Made by a program: the position numbers and the translations under genes. From an uncultured Lachnospiraceae bacterium (GTDB lineage Bacteria; Bacillota; Clostridia; Lachnospirales; Lachnospiraceae): DNA of 64,000 bases. The DNA lies in contig CAMUYA010000009.1 of assembly GCA_947164865.1 (NCBI GenBank), forward strand, positions 1 through 64,000. The letters are read 5' to 3'. A model generated the notes under the pieces. That model ran no database searches. It saw only the letters and a program-made list of their open reading frames with translations, and had not been told where the DNA came from. Positions within the stretch are counted from its first letter, which is position 1. Every line of letters begins with the position of its first letter. Positions 25,645-34,327 of the stretch are shown here, piece after piece.

Positions 25645-26673
25645 TTACTTCACTTTTTTTGCCACTACAACAAACCTTCCGTCCTTCTCCTGATAATCGC
25701 AGGTGGAAAGGGTGAGGAGTCTGTCGCCGAATGTGGCCGTCACGCCGGTATCATAAAATGACATATTAGCCATCTCCTGCATATATGAATCAAATTCCAC
25801 ATCACTGTATGCATCGATGAACTGATAGTATTTAAAAGCTACTTCCGTTTCAGTAAAAACATGCGAACGGAACACGTACATCACTTCGTATGTTCCATGC
25901 TCATAAAGTGTGTCAAATGTGATGTATTTGTGTTTCTCATAATATTCCTCATCCTCGTATTTTCCGAGGTTTCCGAACATGTTTCCGCTCTGCATATGAT
26001 GTCCGTAAAGGATAAGATTTGTGCTGGGCTCTATAATGTCACAATTGGTATCAAGGAAGATTGTTCCGTTTCTGTCTTCCTTCTGATTGAGGTCGTGATT
26101 GAGGTAGTACTCATTATCCGTTGTCTGGGCAACAGGGTAATCGATCTTTGTATCGTCTATAGTGATCCATCCGACAATCTTGGAATTGGTCTTAAGCATT
26201 TCCTGAAATTCGGGAAGCACATCGGGGATTTCCCTTTCCCCGTCGTAGTGGATCACAACATCATCGTCGGCAGCTTCGCCGTTTAACTTAATGGCATCGT
26301 TTTTAGCCTGCTCTCTGATACCGCTGAGTGCCTGATAGCTTATCTCTTTTTTGTGATTCAGAACAGCGTTAACAATATAAAAACCTATTCCAAAAACCGC
26401 AAGTGCCGCACAGGCAATAAGTATGATATTTCGCCTCTGCTCTTTCTTGCGCAGCAGTTCTCTTGCGTAGCTTTCAATCTCTTCATCATGCCTACTGTCT
26501 CTGGAAGCCTTTTTATCCGATGCCTTACTGTCTTCCCCGGCTCTCGAAATGCGCGCCGCGGAAGGCCTCACCACGGTGGTGCCGTCCGCGCGGCGGTATG
26601 TGCTCTGAGAGCCGCTCCGCGCAGCCCGGGTACTATTCTTTTTTCCTTCTTCGGTAATATAAATCTTGCCAGC
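25645..26673 (-). CDS. srtB: Class B sortase, 342 aa
   Basis: Membrane transpeptidase that cuts a sorting signal after Thr and joins the protein to the wall. A long basic, Ser/Arg-rich cytoplasmic start (to about 80), one membrane helix (NIILIACAALAVFGIGFYIV), then the SrtB domain with catalytic His in LILYGHHMQSGNMF, Cys in LLTLSTCDYQ and Arg in DGRFVVVAKKV. The conserved IVGWITIDDTKIDYPVAQ and YYLNHDL strings mark the B class. The start at 26673 (MAGKIYI) fits relatives better than the ATG at 26721, which has no ribosome-binding site; neither has an ideal one. It lies between leuS and the TPKTGD-bearing BspA protein, its likely substrate. Confidence 0.9.
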   Translation of the reverse strand, partial: AGKIYITEEGKKNSTRAARSGSQSTYRRADGTTVVRPSAARISRAGEDSKASDKKASRDSRHDEEIESYARELLRKKEQRRNIILIACAALAVFGIGFYIVNAVLNHKKEISYQALSGIREQAKNDAIKLNGEAADDDVVIHYDGEREIPDVLPEFQEMLKTNSKIVGWITIDDTKIDYPVAQTTDNEYYLNHDLNQKEDRNGTIFLDTNCDIIEPSTNLILYGHHMQSGNMFGNLGKYEDEEYYEKHKYITFDTLYEHGTYEVMYVFRSHVFTETEVAFKYYQFIDAYSDVEFDSYMQEMANMSFYDTGVTATFGDRLLTLSTCDYQEKDGRFVVVAKKVK

Positions 26674-26732
26674 CATTTTACAACTCTTACACCCCGTCGG
26701 CTCCGGGCGATCAAAGATCACGAGTGACCGAC

Positions 26733-26757
26733 AGCTTCCTCTTTATGGGAGGAAGCT
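26733..26757 (-). other. Hairpin in the leuS-sortase gap
   Basis: A perfect 9-bp inverted repeat AGCTTCCTC/GAGGAAGCT starts eight bases after the leuS stop. No T tract follows, so it is more likely a weak or rho-assisted terminator, or an mRNA stabiliser, than an efficient terminator. Confidence 0.45.
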
Positions 26758-26764
26758 GAGGTGT

Positions 26765-29176
26765 TTACTTACATACTATATTTACAATCTTTCCGGGAAC
26801 ATATATCTCCTTTATGATGTTTCCGGTTATCTTTTCCGCAGCAGCCTCTTTGGCCTGTGCGATTATCGCATCCTTTTCGCCATCCTTAGGAGCCTGGATG
26901 GTGGCGCGGAGCTTACCGTTAACCTGTACAGCGATAGTAACTGTCGACTCAACGCATTTCTCATCGGAATACTCGGGCCATGCGGCATTATAAAGCCTTC
27001 CCTCGTATCCGTTTGCCTCCCAGAGCTCTTCGGTGATATGGGGAGCCACAGGTGTGAGCAGGCGGAGCAGTGTGCCGAATTCCGCACGGTTTACGCTGCC
27101 TTTCTTATAGAAGTCATTGATAAGAGCCATCATTGCAGCGATCGCAGTGTTATACTTAAGGCTCTCGAAATCGCTCGATACCTTCTTGATGGTCTGATGC
27201 ATCTTTGCCTCAAGATCGTCGGAGTATTTATCGCCGTCAGTAAGGATCTCCTGCAGCTTCCACACTCTCTCGAGGAATCTTCTGCATCCCTTAACTCCGT
27301 CCTCGCTCCATGCGGCTGCCTGATCAAAGGCGCCTATGAACATCTCGTATGTGCGCAAGGTATCTGCACCATAGTCACGTACTATATCATCGGGATTGAC
27401 TACGTTTCCGCGGGACTTACTCATCTTCTCGCCGTTCTCGCCCAGGATCATGCCATGGCTTGTACGCTTTGCATAAGGCTCCTTGGTGGGAACAACGCCC
27501 TGATCGTACAGGAATCTGTGCCAGAATCTTGAGTACAGAAGGTGAAGTGTGGTATGCTCCATTCCTCCGTTATACCAGTCAACGGGAAGCCAGTATTTAA
27601 GCGCCTCCTTGCTTGCAAGTTCCTTATCGTTCTTGGGATCTGTATAGCGCAGGAAATACCATGATGACCCTGCCCACTGAGGCATGGTATCTGTCTCCCT
27701 CTTCGCATCGCCGCCGCACTTGGGGCACTTCACATTGACCCATTCGGTCATGGCTGCAAGAGGGCTCTCTCCGTTGTCGGTAGGCATATAGCTTTCTACC
27801 TCGGGAAGCATAAGAGGAAGCTCTTCCTCCTTGAGGGGCACATATCCGCATTTATCGCAGTGGATGATGGGAATGGGCTCGCCCCAGTATCTCTGGCGTG
27901 AAAATACCCAGTCGCGAAGCTTGTAATTGGTCTTGGCACATCCTATCTTGTTGCTCTCAAGGTACTCTATCATCTTTGCCTTCGCATCCGCCACGGAAAG
28001 TCCGTTGAGGAATCCGGAGTTAACAAGTGTACCTGTGGCAACATCGGTATAAACCTTCTCGGTGACAGGAACATCGCTTCCTGCAACAACTTCAATGATG
28101 GGAAGGTTGAACTTCTTTGCAAAATCCCAGTCTCTCTCGTCATGTGCAGGAACGGCCATGATGGCACCTGTTCCGTAGCTCATGAGCACGTAATCGGAGA
28201 TCCAGATGGGAATCTCTTTGCCGGTAACGGGATTGGTGGCTGTAAGGCCCTTGAGCTCAACACCTGTCTTATCCTTGGCAAGCTCAGCACGCTCGAAGTC
28301 GGACTTCTTGGATGCTTCCTCACGGTAAGCGCACACCTCATCCCAGTTGGAGATGCTGTCTTTATACTTGTCGATATAAGGATGCTCGGGGCTCATTACC
28401 ATGTATGTAGCTCCGAAGAGTGTATCGCATCTGGTGGTATAAACAGTAAGCTTATCTTCTTTTCCGGTGAGAGCAAACTGCACTTCGGCACCTGTGCTCT
28501 TTCCGATCCAGTTTCTCTGCTGGGTTGCGATCCTCTCAACATAATCAACGCTGTCGAGGCCTTCTATCAGCTTCTCGGCATACTCGGTGATCTTGAGCAT
28601 CCACTGGCTCTTTACCTTGCGGACTACCTCGCTTCCGCATCTCTCGCAGACTCCGTTTACAACCTCTTCGTTTGCCAGGCCTACCTTACATGATGTGCAC
28701 CAGTTGATGGGCATCTCCGTCTTGTAGGCAAGCCCTGCGTTAAAGAGCTTGAGGAATATCCACTGTGTCCAGTGATAATATCCGGGATCGGTGGTATTGA
28801 TCTCTCTGTCCCAATCAAAGGAATATCCAAGGCTGTGAAGCTGATTCTTGAAACGCTCCACATTATTCTTGGTAACGATCTTGGGATGGATATGATTTTT
28901 TATCGCATAGTTCTCGGTAGGGAGTCCGAAAGCATCCCAGCCCATGGGATAAAGCACATTATATCCCTGCATGCGGCGCTTTCTGGCCACGATATCAAGT
29001 GCGGTATACGGTCTGGGGTGACCTACGTGCAGTCCCTGTCCCGAAGGATAAGGGAACTCGACGAGGGCATAATACTTAGGCTTTGAATAGTCGGTGCTGG
29101 TCGCAAAAGCCTTCTCGTCATCCCAGATTTTCTGCCACTTTGGTTCCACTTCATGATGGTTGTAGTATTCTTTCAT
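26765..29176 (-). CDS. leuS: Leucyl-tRNA synthetase, 803 aa
   Basis: Class I synthetase that charges tRNA-Leu. HIGH-region [19 protein letters not shown] at about 40-60, zinc-type cysteines [22 protein letters not shown] near 165, the CP1 editing domain ([19 protein letters not shown] ... [16 protein letters not shown]), and KMSKS in [19 protein letters not shown] near 570, then the anticodon-binding helical domain. Length is normal for bacterial LeuRS. A strong AGAGGAG precedes the ATG. No T-box leader is visible in the short 5' region. Confidence 0.98.
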   Translation of the reverse strand: MKEYYNHHEVEPKWQKIWDDEKAFATSTDYSKPKYYALVEFPYPSGQGLHVGHPRPYTALDIVARKRRMQGYNVLYPMGWDAFGLPTENYAIKNHIHPKIVTKNNVERFKNQLHSLGYSFDWDREINTTDPGYYHWTQWIFLKLFNAGLAYKTEMPINWCTSCKVGLANEEVVNGVCERCGSEVVRKVKSQWMLKITEYAEKLIEGLDSVDYVERIATQQRNWIGKSTGAEVQFALTGKEDKLTVYTTRCDTLFGATYMVMSPEHPYIDKYKDSISNWDEVCAYREEASKKSDFERAELAKDKTGVELKGLTATNPVTGKEIPIWISDYVLMSYGTGAIMAVPAHDERDWDFAKKFNLPIIEVVAGSDVPVTEKVYTDVATGTLVNSGFLNGLSVADAKAKMIEYLESNKIGCAKTNYKLRDWVFSRQRYWGEPIPIIHCDKCGYVPLKEEELPLMLPEVESYMPTDNGESPLAAMTEWVNVKCPKCGGDAKRETDTMPQWAGSSWYFLRYTDPKNDKELASKEALKYWLPVDWYNGGMEHTTLHLLYSRFWHRFLYDQGVVPTKEPYAKRTSHGMILGENGEKMSKSRGNVVNPDDIVRDYGADTLRTYEMFIGAFDQAAAWSEDGVKGCRRFLERVWKLQEILTDGDKYSDDLEAKMHQTIKKVSSDFESLKYNTAIAAMMALINDFYKKGSVNRAEFGTLLRLLTPVAPHITEELWEANGYEGRLYNAAWPEYSDEKCVESTVTIAVQVNGKLRATIQAPKDGEKDAIIAQAKEAAAEKITGNIIKEIYVPGKIVNIVCK

Positions 29177-29211
29177 TTCAGACTCCTCTGCAAAATAAAT
29201 TTCAATCTAAT

Positions 29212-29240
29212 ATTTTACCTCTTTAAGGCATTTTTCGCAA
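29212..29240 (-). promoter_or_regulatory. leuS promoter
   Basis: Minus-strand -35 TTGCGA (29235-29240) and -10 TAAAAT (29212-29217) with a 17-base spacer, about 30 bases before the leuS ATG, leaving a very short untranslated leader. Confidence 0.6.
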
Positions 29241-29387
29241 TTATAAAACGCCCATAACAGCCAACAAAAACTGCTTTTATACAATCGCATAAACTCATTC
29301 ATATTTAATCAAAATACAATCCAATTAATATGAAGCCAATATTTATTGGATTATAGCACAAAACCACAAGATATGCTACCTTTTAGG

Positions 29388-29418
29388 TTGACTATATCAT
29401 AATAATGCGTTATATAAT
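29388..29418 (+). promoter_or_regulatory. tyrA promoter
   Basis: TTGACT (29388-29393) followed after 17 bases by TATATA, overlapping TATAAT (29413-29418) at 19 bases. It leaves a leader of roughly 85 bases before tyrA. Confidence 0.65.
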
Positions 29419-29510
29419 ACTTTAAGGTAAAAAATGAGGGGTTGTTTTGTTAGTTTACATAACTATTCAGCTTGAAAAATCAGAACAGTGTGAAAGAGAA
29501 AATTTGAATT

Positions 29511-30617
29511 ATGTCAACTTACGGTTTTATCAGTCTCGGTCTGATCGGAGGATCTGTGGCAAGAGCCATCCGCGAAAAGCAGCGGGACGCAACGATTATC
29601 GCATATAACAGAAGCGCCGCTTCACTGGACGAAGCCATCTCTGACGGCGTGGTAAATAAAGCCGTATATCAGAAAGATTTTGAATCGGACGGTTTTAAAG
29701 CCTTTTCCGAATGTGATTATATATTCCTGTGTGCTCCCGTTCAGAAAAACGAAGAGTTTCTTGAGATGTTAAAGCCCGTCATCTCCTCTTCCTGCATCAT
29801 TACGGATGTAGGAAGCGTAAAGACAGGCATTCATGAGGCGGCCAAGCGCCTTGATATGGAAGCCAATTTTATCGGAGCTCATCCGATGGCAGGCAGTGAG
29901 CGTGTAGGCTACACCAACTCCAAATCGTCCATTTTGCAGAACGCGTATTATATCCTTACTCCCACCGATAAGGTTCCGGCTGAAAAAGTCGAGGAATATA
30001 AGGCTCTGGTGGAATCATTTGATTCGATCCCACTTATACTCTCCTATTCCGAACACGATTATATCGTAGCAGCCGTAAGCCATCTGCCTCATGTGATCGC
30101 AGCATCGCTGGTCAACCTTGTCAAGGATTCAGATAATGAAGATGGCATAATGAGGCTTGTAGCCGCCGGCGGATTCAAGGATATCACCAGGATTGCCTCT
30201 TCTTCCTCTGATATGTGGGAACAGATCTGTATGACCAATACGGATAATATTAAAAAGCTCCTGGAGGATTACATCAGATCACTTCAGTCGATCGATGCAT
30301 CTCTCTCGGAGCATAAAGGCAAAGATATACACGGGCTTTTTGATACGGCTCGGGAATACCGTGATTCCTTCACCACTGTGGGAAGCGGCCCTATCAAGGT
30401 AAATTACCGCCTCTTTGTGGATATCGCAGATGAGCCCGGCGCTTTGGCCACCATCGCCACACTTCTCGCCACCCGTGGCATCAGTATCAAGAATATCGGA
30501 ATCATCCATAACAGCGAGTATCAGGGCGGTAACATGCGCATCGAGTTCTATACGCAGGACGAACTCGATACCGCAGCGCATGTGCTCGAGGATAAACGTT
30601 ACACGATCCATAGATGA
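29511..30617 (+). CDS. tyrA: Prephenate dehydrogenase with C-terminal ACT domain, 368 aa
   Basis: NAD(P)-dependent oxidative decarboxylation of prephenate to 4-hydroxyphenylpyruvate, the tyrosine branch of aromatic synthesis. The Rossmann start FISLGLIGGSVARAIREK, CDYIFLCAPVQKN and ITDVGSVKTGIHEA are typical, with the catalytic-His motif FIGAHPMAGSERVGY near 125. A helical dimerisation region follows, and residues about 295-368 form an ACT domain (VDIADEPGALATIATLLATR), the expected tyrosine-feedback site. It stands alone on the plus strand with its own promoter and terminator. The ribosome-binding site is weak (GAAAGAGAAAA). Confidence 0.95.
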   Translation: MSTYGFISLGLIGGSVARAIREKQRDATIIAYNRSAASLDEAISDGVVNKAVYQKDFESDGFKAFSECDYIFLCAPVQKNEEFLEMLKPVISSSCIITDVGSVKTGIHEAAKRLDMEANFIGAHPMAGSERVGYTNSKSSILQNAYYILTPTDKVPAEKVEEYKALVESFDSIPLILSYSEHDYIVAAVSHLPHVIAASLVNLVKDSDNEDGIMRLVAAGGFKDITRIASSSSDMWEQICMTNTDNIKKLLEDYIRSLQSIDASLSEHKGKDIHGLFDTAREYRDSFTTVGSGPIKVNYRLFVDIADEPGALATIATLLATRGISIKNIGIIHNSEYQGGNMRIEFYTQDELDTAAHVLEDKRYTIHR

Positions 30618-30654
30618 ACACTTGAATAATCCATCCGGTTGTGCTATATTTGTG

Positions 30655-30686
30655 TATAGAAAAAGCACCCACTCCAAAGTGGATGC
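30655..30686 (-). terminator. Terminator for the asnA-HAD transcript (minus strand)
   Basis: GCATCCACT/AGTGGGTGC stem (30665-30686) followed on the minus strand by TTTTTC. It lies about 200 bases past the HAD gene stop and is also the last element of a toxin-like small locus. Confidence 0.8.
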
Positions 30687-30722
30687 CCTGAGTATGACGA
30701 TTTACTCTCTTAAGAGAGAGCC

Positions 30723-30766
30723 GCCTCTCTCGTGGACAGACGAGAGAGGCATTTTCTTACTTTTTC
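30723..30766 (+). terminator. tyrA terminator
   Basis: A perfect 11-bp stem GCCTCTCTCGT/ACGAGAGAGGC with a 6-base loop (30723-30750), followed on the plus strand by ATTTTCTTACTTTTTC, about 105 bases after the tyrA stop. Confidence 0.8.
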
Positions 30767-30855
30767 TTACTTTTGTTAAGAAGAGTAAGCAGTGCAACTA
30801 CTATGTGACTAATGGGTGTTTTTCTGCGTTTAAAAACGCTCTTTAAGATTATCAA
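30757..30855 (-). pseudogene. Possible holin-like small toxin remnant, 32 codons
   Basis: A short minus-strand frame ends in SHIVVALLTLLNKSKKK, a hydrophobic stretch and lysine tail like the ends of small holin-like (type I) toxins. The downstream order, stop codon, GC-rich hairpin, then a GGGCATCC.../...GGGTGC TTTTT terminator, is the arrangement I associate with such loci. The N-terminus is not convincing: only a TTG start with AAGGA three bases away, and the usual MTTYEAL-like beginning is absent. Likely decayed; low confidence. Confidence 0.3.
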
Positions 30856-30880
30856 TCTTCCTTGACTAATTCAATACAGT

Positions 30881-31537
30881 TTATAAATTGTTTAGATTAT
30901 GTTCGAGTAAAAAATGACTTATCATTTTTGGTGAATTTGCTACATACTCCTCATTTTCCAGATTACCAAACCCATACGATGCATAAAGAAACTTCACGCC
31001 TGCAAACCGAGCGGCTTCCTTATCTCCCGCGGTATCTCCCACATAGACAGTTTCATCTGCCGACAGCCCGTTTTTCTCCATGAGCTGCTTCATGGTTTCA
31101 CCCTTGGTAAGCCTTGTTTCTCCAAAGCAGAGATGGTCTTCGATACAATCGGTGATCCCCAGTTTTCCCATAACAAGCGGGATGTAACCCTTCTGACAAT
31201 TACTCACGATGAACAAACGGTATTCTTTAGTAAGCTTTTTTATCTCATCCGATATTCCCGGATAAGAAATATCCTTTTCATTGGCTACCAAAAGCTCGTG
31301 TTCATACTTACAGCACAAAGCCAGTATCTCCGCTTTCTTATTGGCATCATCCTGGTCATAAAAGACATGGTCTGCGATGATATTCATCGGCAGACCAAAT
31401 TCTTTTTTTAATATTTCTCCCGTGATGACAGCCTTTGAATGACCGGTCTCTTTTACAGCCCTTCGCCAGCCTTCAGCACAGATCTCCGTGGAGTTCCACA
31501 GAGTTCCGTCTATATCAAAGATAACATTCTTTATCAT
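30881..31537 (-). CDS. HAD-family hydrolase (phosphoglycolate phosphatase-like), 218 aa
   Basis: Cytoplasmic phosphatase of the HAD superfamily. Motif I is VIFDIDGTLWNS (nucleophile and acid Asp), motif II FIVSNCQKGYI, motif III lysine in TRLTKGETMKQL, and motif IV VYVGDTAGDKEAA. A helical C1 cap lies between motifs I and II, as in phosphoglycolate or pyrophosphate phosphatases. The ATG overlaps the asnA stop by four bases, so the two are co-translated; a link with asparagine synthesis is not obvious. Substrate cannot be told from the sequence. Confidence 0.9.
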   Translation of the reverse strand: MIKNVIFDIDGTLWNSTEICAEGWRRAVKETGHSKAVITGEILKKEFGLPMNIIADHVFYDQDDANKKAEILALCCKYEHELLVANEKDISYPGISDEIKKLTKEYRLFIVSNCQKGYIPLVMGKLGITDCIEDHLCFGETRLTKGETMKQLMEKNGLSADETVYVGDTAGDKEAARFAGVKFLYASYGFGNLENEEYVANSPKMISHFLLEHNLNNL

Positions 31538-32544
31538 AACAGATGCATTCCGTTCTTTTCACAGATTTCGATCATTTCCTCGGGCCATACCGATGCCTGA
31601 ACTTCACAGATATGCGCCTTTTCAAGCAGGAACATGCAAAGTCTGGACTGTCCGATTCCACCACCAATGGTCAGTGGTAATGTATTGTCAGCGATCATCT
31701 TGTGATACTTATACTGCATCCTGTCTTCGGCATTTGCCGCCTTAAGCTGAGAAGCAAGAGAATCCGCATCCACTCTGATACCCATTGAGGAAATCTCAAG
31801 CGCATCATCGATAACATCATCCCAGAAAAGAATATCTCCGTTAAGATCCCAGTCATCATAGTCGGGAGCACGTCCGTCATGAGGCTCTCCGCTCTTTAGC
31901 ATCTTACCTATCTGCATAAGAAATACTGTTTTATGCTCACGGGTAATAAGCTTTTCTCTTTCCTTTGCACTCTTACCGGGATACATATCCTCGAGTTCCT
32001 GAGCGGTGATAAAGAAAGGCTCCTCCACGATCTGTGCATTCAGATCGGGATATCTTAATGTAACCTGTCTCTTCGTAAATACTATGGCTTTAACAATGGA
32101 GCGCACTGTTTCCTTAAGGAAATCAATGTTTCTCTGCTCCCTTGTGATCACTTTTTCCCAGTCCCACTGATCAACAAAGATCGAGTGTACATTATCCATC
32201 TTATCATCACGGCGGATAGCGTTCATATCAGTGTAGATGCCTTCCCCTGCACTGTATCCGTAACGGTAGAGAGCCATTCTCTTCCACTTTGCCAGAGACT
32301 GAACCACTTCAGCCTCGCCGTTATCGGCCAGCATATCAAAGTTAACTTTTCTCTCCACTCCGTTCAGATCATCATTAATACCGCTTCCCGAGCGCACTAT
32401 AAGAGGCGCTGTAACCCTGTCCAGTGTCACTGCAAAAGAAAGCGTCTGCTGGAAAGTATCCTTGATAAACTTGATCGCATGCTGTGTTTCCCTTAACGAG
32501 AGTACCGATTTGTACCCTTCCGGAATATAGATATTTTCTGACAT
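31534..32544 (-). CDS. asnA: Aspartate-ammonia ligase, 336 aa
   Basis: ATP-dependent, ammonia-using asparagine synthetase. The fold is related to class II aminoacyl-tRNA synthetases; conserved strings include AIKFIKDTFQQTLSFAVTLDRVTAPL at the start, GINDDLNGVERKV, SIFVDQWDWEKVI, and the C-terminal LTIGGGIGQSRLCMFLLEKAHICEVQ. Length matches the family (about 330). It is preceded by AGGAGTG and by three 15-bp direct repeats, and overlaps the HAD gene. asnS is the next gene upstream, so asparagine making and charging are neighbours but separated by 345 bases with a structured element. Confidence 0.97.
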   Translation of the reverse strand: MSENIYIPEGYKSVLSLRETQHAIKFIKDTFQQTLSFAVTLDRVTAPLIVRSGSGINDDLNGVERKVNFDMLADNGEAEVVQSLAKWKRMALYRYGYSAGEGIYTDMNAIRRDDKMDNVHSIFVDQWDWEKVITREQRNIDFLKETVRSIVKAIVFTKRQVTLRYPDLNAQIVEEPFFITAQELEDMYPGKSAKEREKLITREHKTVFLMQIGKMLKSGEPHDGRAPDYDDWDLNGDILFWDDVIDDALEISSMGIRVDADSLASQLKAANAEDRMQYKYHKMIADNTLPLTIGGGIGQSRLCMFLLEKAHICEVQASVWPEEMIEICEKNGMHLL

Positions 32545-32559
32545 TTTTTACACTCCTGT

Positions 32560-32604
32560 CTATGATGTAATATACTATGATGTAATATACTATGATGTAA
32601 TTAT
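32560..32604 (-). repeat. Three 15-bp direct repeats before asnA
   Basis: The unit TATATTACATCATAG (minus strand) occurs at 32560-32574, 32575-32589 and, with changes at its far end, at 32590-32604, immediately upstream of the asnA ribosome-binding site. Each has a TATATT that could act as a -10. They may be repeated promoter or operator units, or simple slippage products. Confidence 0.75.
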
Positions 32605-32640
32605 ATTATTATCTATTTATAAATCCTAAGCAATAATCAG

Positions 32641-32787
32641 CGTGTTCGCGTGTATGCTATGCTGAGAGCAATGTGTCTGAGGCCGGCACTTACTGAGAAC
32701 GAGTGAAACGAAGTTCGAAGTTAGTACCGCTGCTCGAAGACCCATAGCTGCGAAGCGGTGCTCGAAGCATACATACACACGGACACG
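32641..32787. repeat. Long structured intergenic element with inverted ends
   Basis: The two ends, CGTGTTCGCGTGTATGCTAT (from 32641) and its imperfect complement at 32766-32787, would close a stem of about 20 bp. Inside are further inverted repeats: ACTTACTGAGAAC with GTTCGAAGTTAGT around 32687-32724, and ACCGCT/AGCGGT around 32726-32758. The base composition is much more GC-rich than the flanks. It contains no gene and could be a MITE/REP-like repeat or a structured RNA. Confidence 0.55.
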
Positions 32788-32889
32788 CGTGACTAAGCTA
32801 AATTATAATCCTGACCACATTTGCGTTGGAACTATCTTTGTTCGTGGCGTAACTATACTTATTAATTAGACTTATTATTTGATAACTAA

Positions 32890-34260
32890 TTATCGAATAG
32901 AGCCTACAGTCCTCGGGAACAGTATCACGTCTCTGATATTCTGTACTCCGGTAACGTACATAATGAGTCTCTCGAATCCGAGCCCGAATCCTCCGTGAGG
33001 AACCGATCCGTACTTTCTGAGATCGAGATAATCGCTGTAAAGATCGAGATTCATCTTTCTCTCGTTCATGGCAGCCACAAGCTTGTCATAATCAGCTTCT
33101 CTCTCGCTGCCTCCGATGATCTCGCCTACGCCGGGAACAAGCAGGTCAACCGCTGCCACAGTCTTTCCGTCAGGATTCTGCTTCATGTAGAACGACTTGA
33201 TCTCCTTGGGATAATCGGTAACAAATACAGCGCGTTTGAATACCTTCTCGGAGATATATCTCTCATGCTCAGTCTGAAGGTCTACGCCCCACTCTACAGG
33301 ATATACAAAGCTCTCACCCGACTCCTTAAGAAGCTTTATCGCCTCGGTGTAAGTACAGGTGGCAAAATCATGTGAGATAAGGTCCTTGAGCCTGTCGATA
33401 AGACCTTCCTCGAAATGCTTATCAAAGAATTCCATCTCCTTGGGGCACTTATCAAGCACAGCGCCGATAACGAACTTGAGCATATCCTCAGCGATCTCGA
33501 TCACATCGGGAAGCTCTGCAAATGCCACCTCGGGTTCAACATGCCAGAACTCTGCAAGGTGCTTGGGAGTGTTGGAATTCTCCGCTCTGAAGGAAGGACC
33601 GAATGTGTAGATCTTACCCATCGCAAGGGCACCCATCTCTCCCTCAAGCTGACCGGAAACGGAAAGTCCCGCTCTTTTTCCGAAGAAATCATCTGCGTAA
33701 TACTCTTCAGCATTCTTGTATTTATCGGAGTATCCGATGGTGGTAACCTGGAACATTTCACCTGCGCCCTCACAGTCGCTGCCGGTGATAAGAGGAGTGT
33801 TCAGATATACATAGTTGTGGCTCTGGAAGTACTCATGGATAGAGGCTGCCAGCACACTGCGCACGCGAAGCACCGCGTTGAAGGTGTTTGTCCTGGTGCG
33901 AAGATGAGGCATGGTGCGCAGGAACTCGAGAGTATGACGCTTTTTCTGGAGAGGATAATCCGGAGGGCATACGCCTAATACCGTAACCTCTGCAGCGTTG
34001 ATCTCAGGAACACTGTCCCTTCCCTCTACAACTTTACCGACCACTTTAAGTGATGCTCCCAGCTTAAATGCTTCATCCGGGAACTCAATACCGTTTGCCT
34101 TATCAAGCACTATCTGAAGATGCTTGAGGCTTGTTCCGTCGTTGAGCTCGATAAAGGCCACATTCTTGGAATCGCGCGATGTGCGGACCCATCCGCAGAC
34201 CGTAACCTCCTCGCCGAATTTCGGCGCATCGAAAATCTCTTTAATGTCTGTGTGTTTCAT
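32890..34260 (-). CDS. asnS: Asparaginyl-tRNA synthetase, 456 aa
   Basis: Class IIb synthetase. An OB-fold anticodon-binding domain (VTVCGWVRTSRDSKNVAFIEL, residues 18-100) precedes the catalytic core with motif 2 (TFGPSFRAENSNTPKHLAEFWHVEPE) and motif 3 (GGFGLGFERLIMYVTG). The strings around NTPKHLAEFWHVE and the length of 456 separate it from aspartyl enzymes. AGAGGAG precedes the ATG. It lies 67 bases after a chemoreceptor gene on the same strand without a clear terminator between, so partial co-transcription is possible. Confidence 0.97.
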   Translation of the reverse strand: MKHTDIKEIFDAPKFGEEVTVCGWVRTSRDSKNVAFIELNDGTSLKHLQIVLDKANGIEFPDEAFKLGASLKVVGKVVEGRDSVPEINAAEVTVLGVCPPDYPLQKKRHTLEFLRTMPHLRTRTNTFNAVLRVRSVLAASIHEYFQSHNYVYLNTPLITGSDCEGAGEMFQVTTIGYSDKYKNAEEYYADDFFGKRAGLSVSGQLEGEMGALAMGKIYTFGPSFRAENSNTPKHLAEFWHVEPEVAFAELPDVIEIAEDMLKFVIGAVLDKCPKEMEFFDKHFEEGLIDRLKDLISHDFATCTYTEAIKLLKESGESFVYPVEWGVDLQTEHERYISEKVFKRAVFVTDYPKEIKSFYMKQNPDGKTVAAVDLLVPGVGEIIGGSEREADYDKLVAAMNERKMNLDLYSDYLDLRKYGSVPHGGFGLGFERLIMYVTGVQNIRDVILFPRTVGSIR

Positions 34261-34327
34261 TTTTTCATAATCTCCTCTTGATATACGGCTTCCCTATCCG
34301 GGGAGCTTCTGATATACAGTTTTATGA

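Larger units (their letters stand above)
29177..29510. other. Divergent intergenic region leuS / tyrA
   Basis: AT-rich 334-base spacer holding two face-away promoters, given separately. I see no T-box, riboswitch or gene. A 13-codon frame at 29434-29475 in the tyrA leader is discussed in the findings. Confidence 0.7.

Noticed and set aside
29177..29300. T-box leader for leuS
   Set aside because: The promoter lies about 30 bases from the start codon and no AGGGTGG-type T-box core is found; the asnS leader was checked in the same way and has none.
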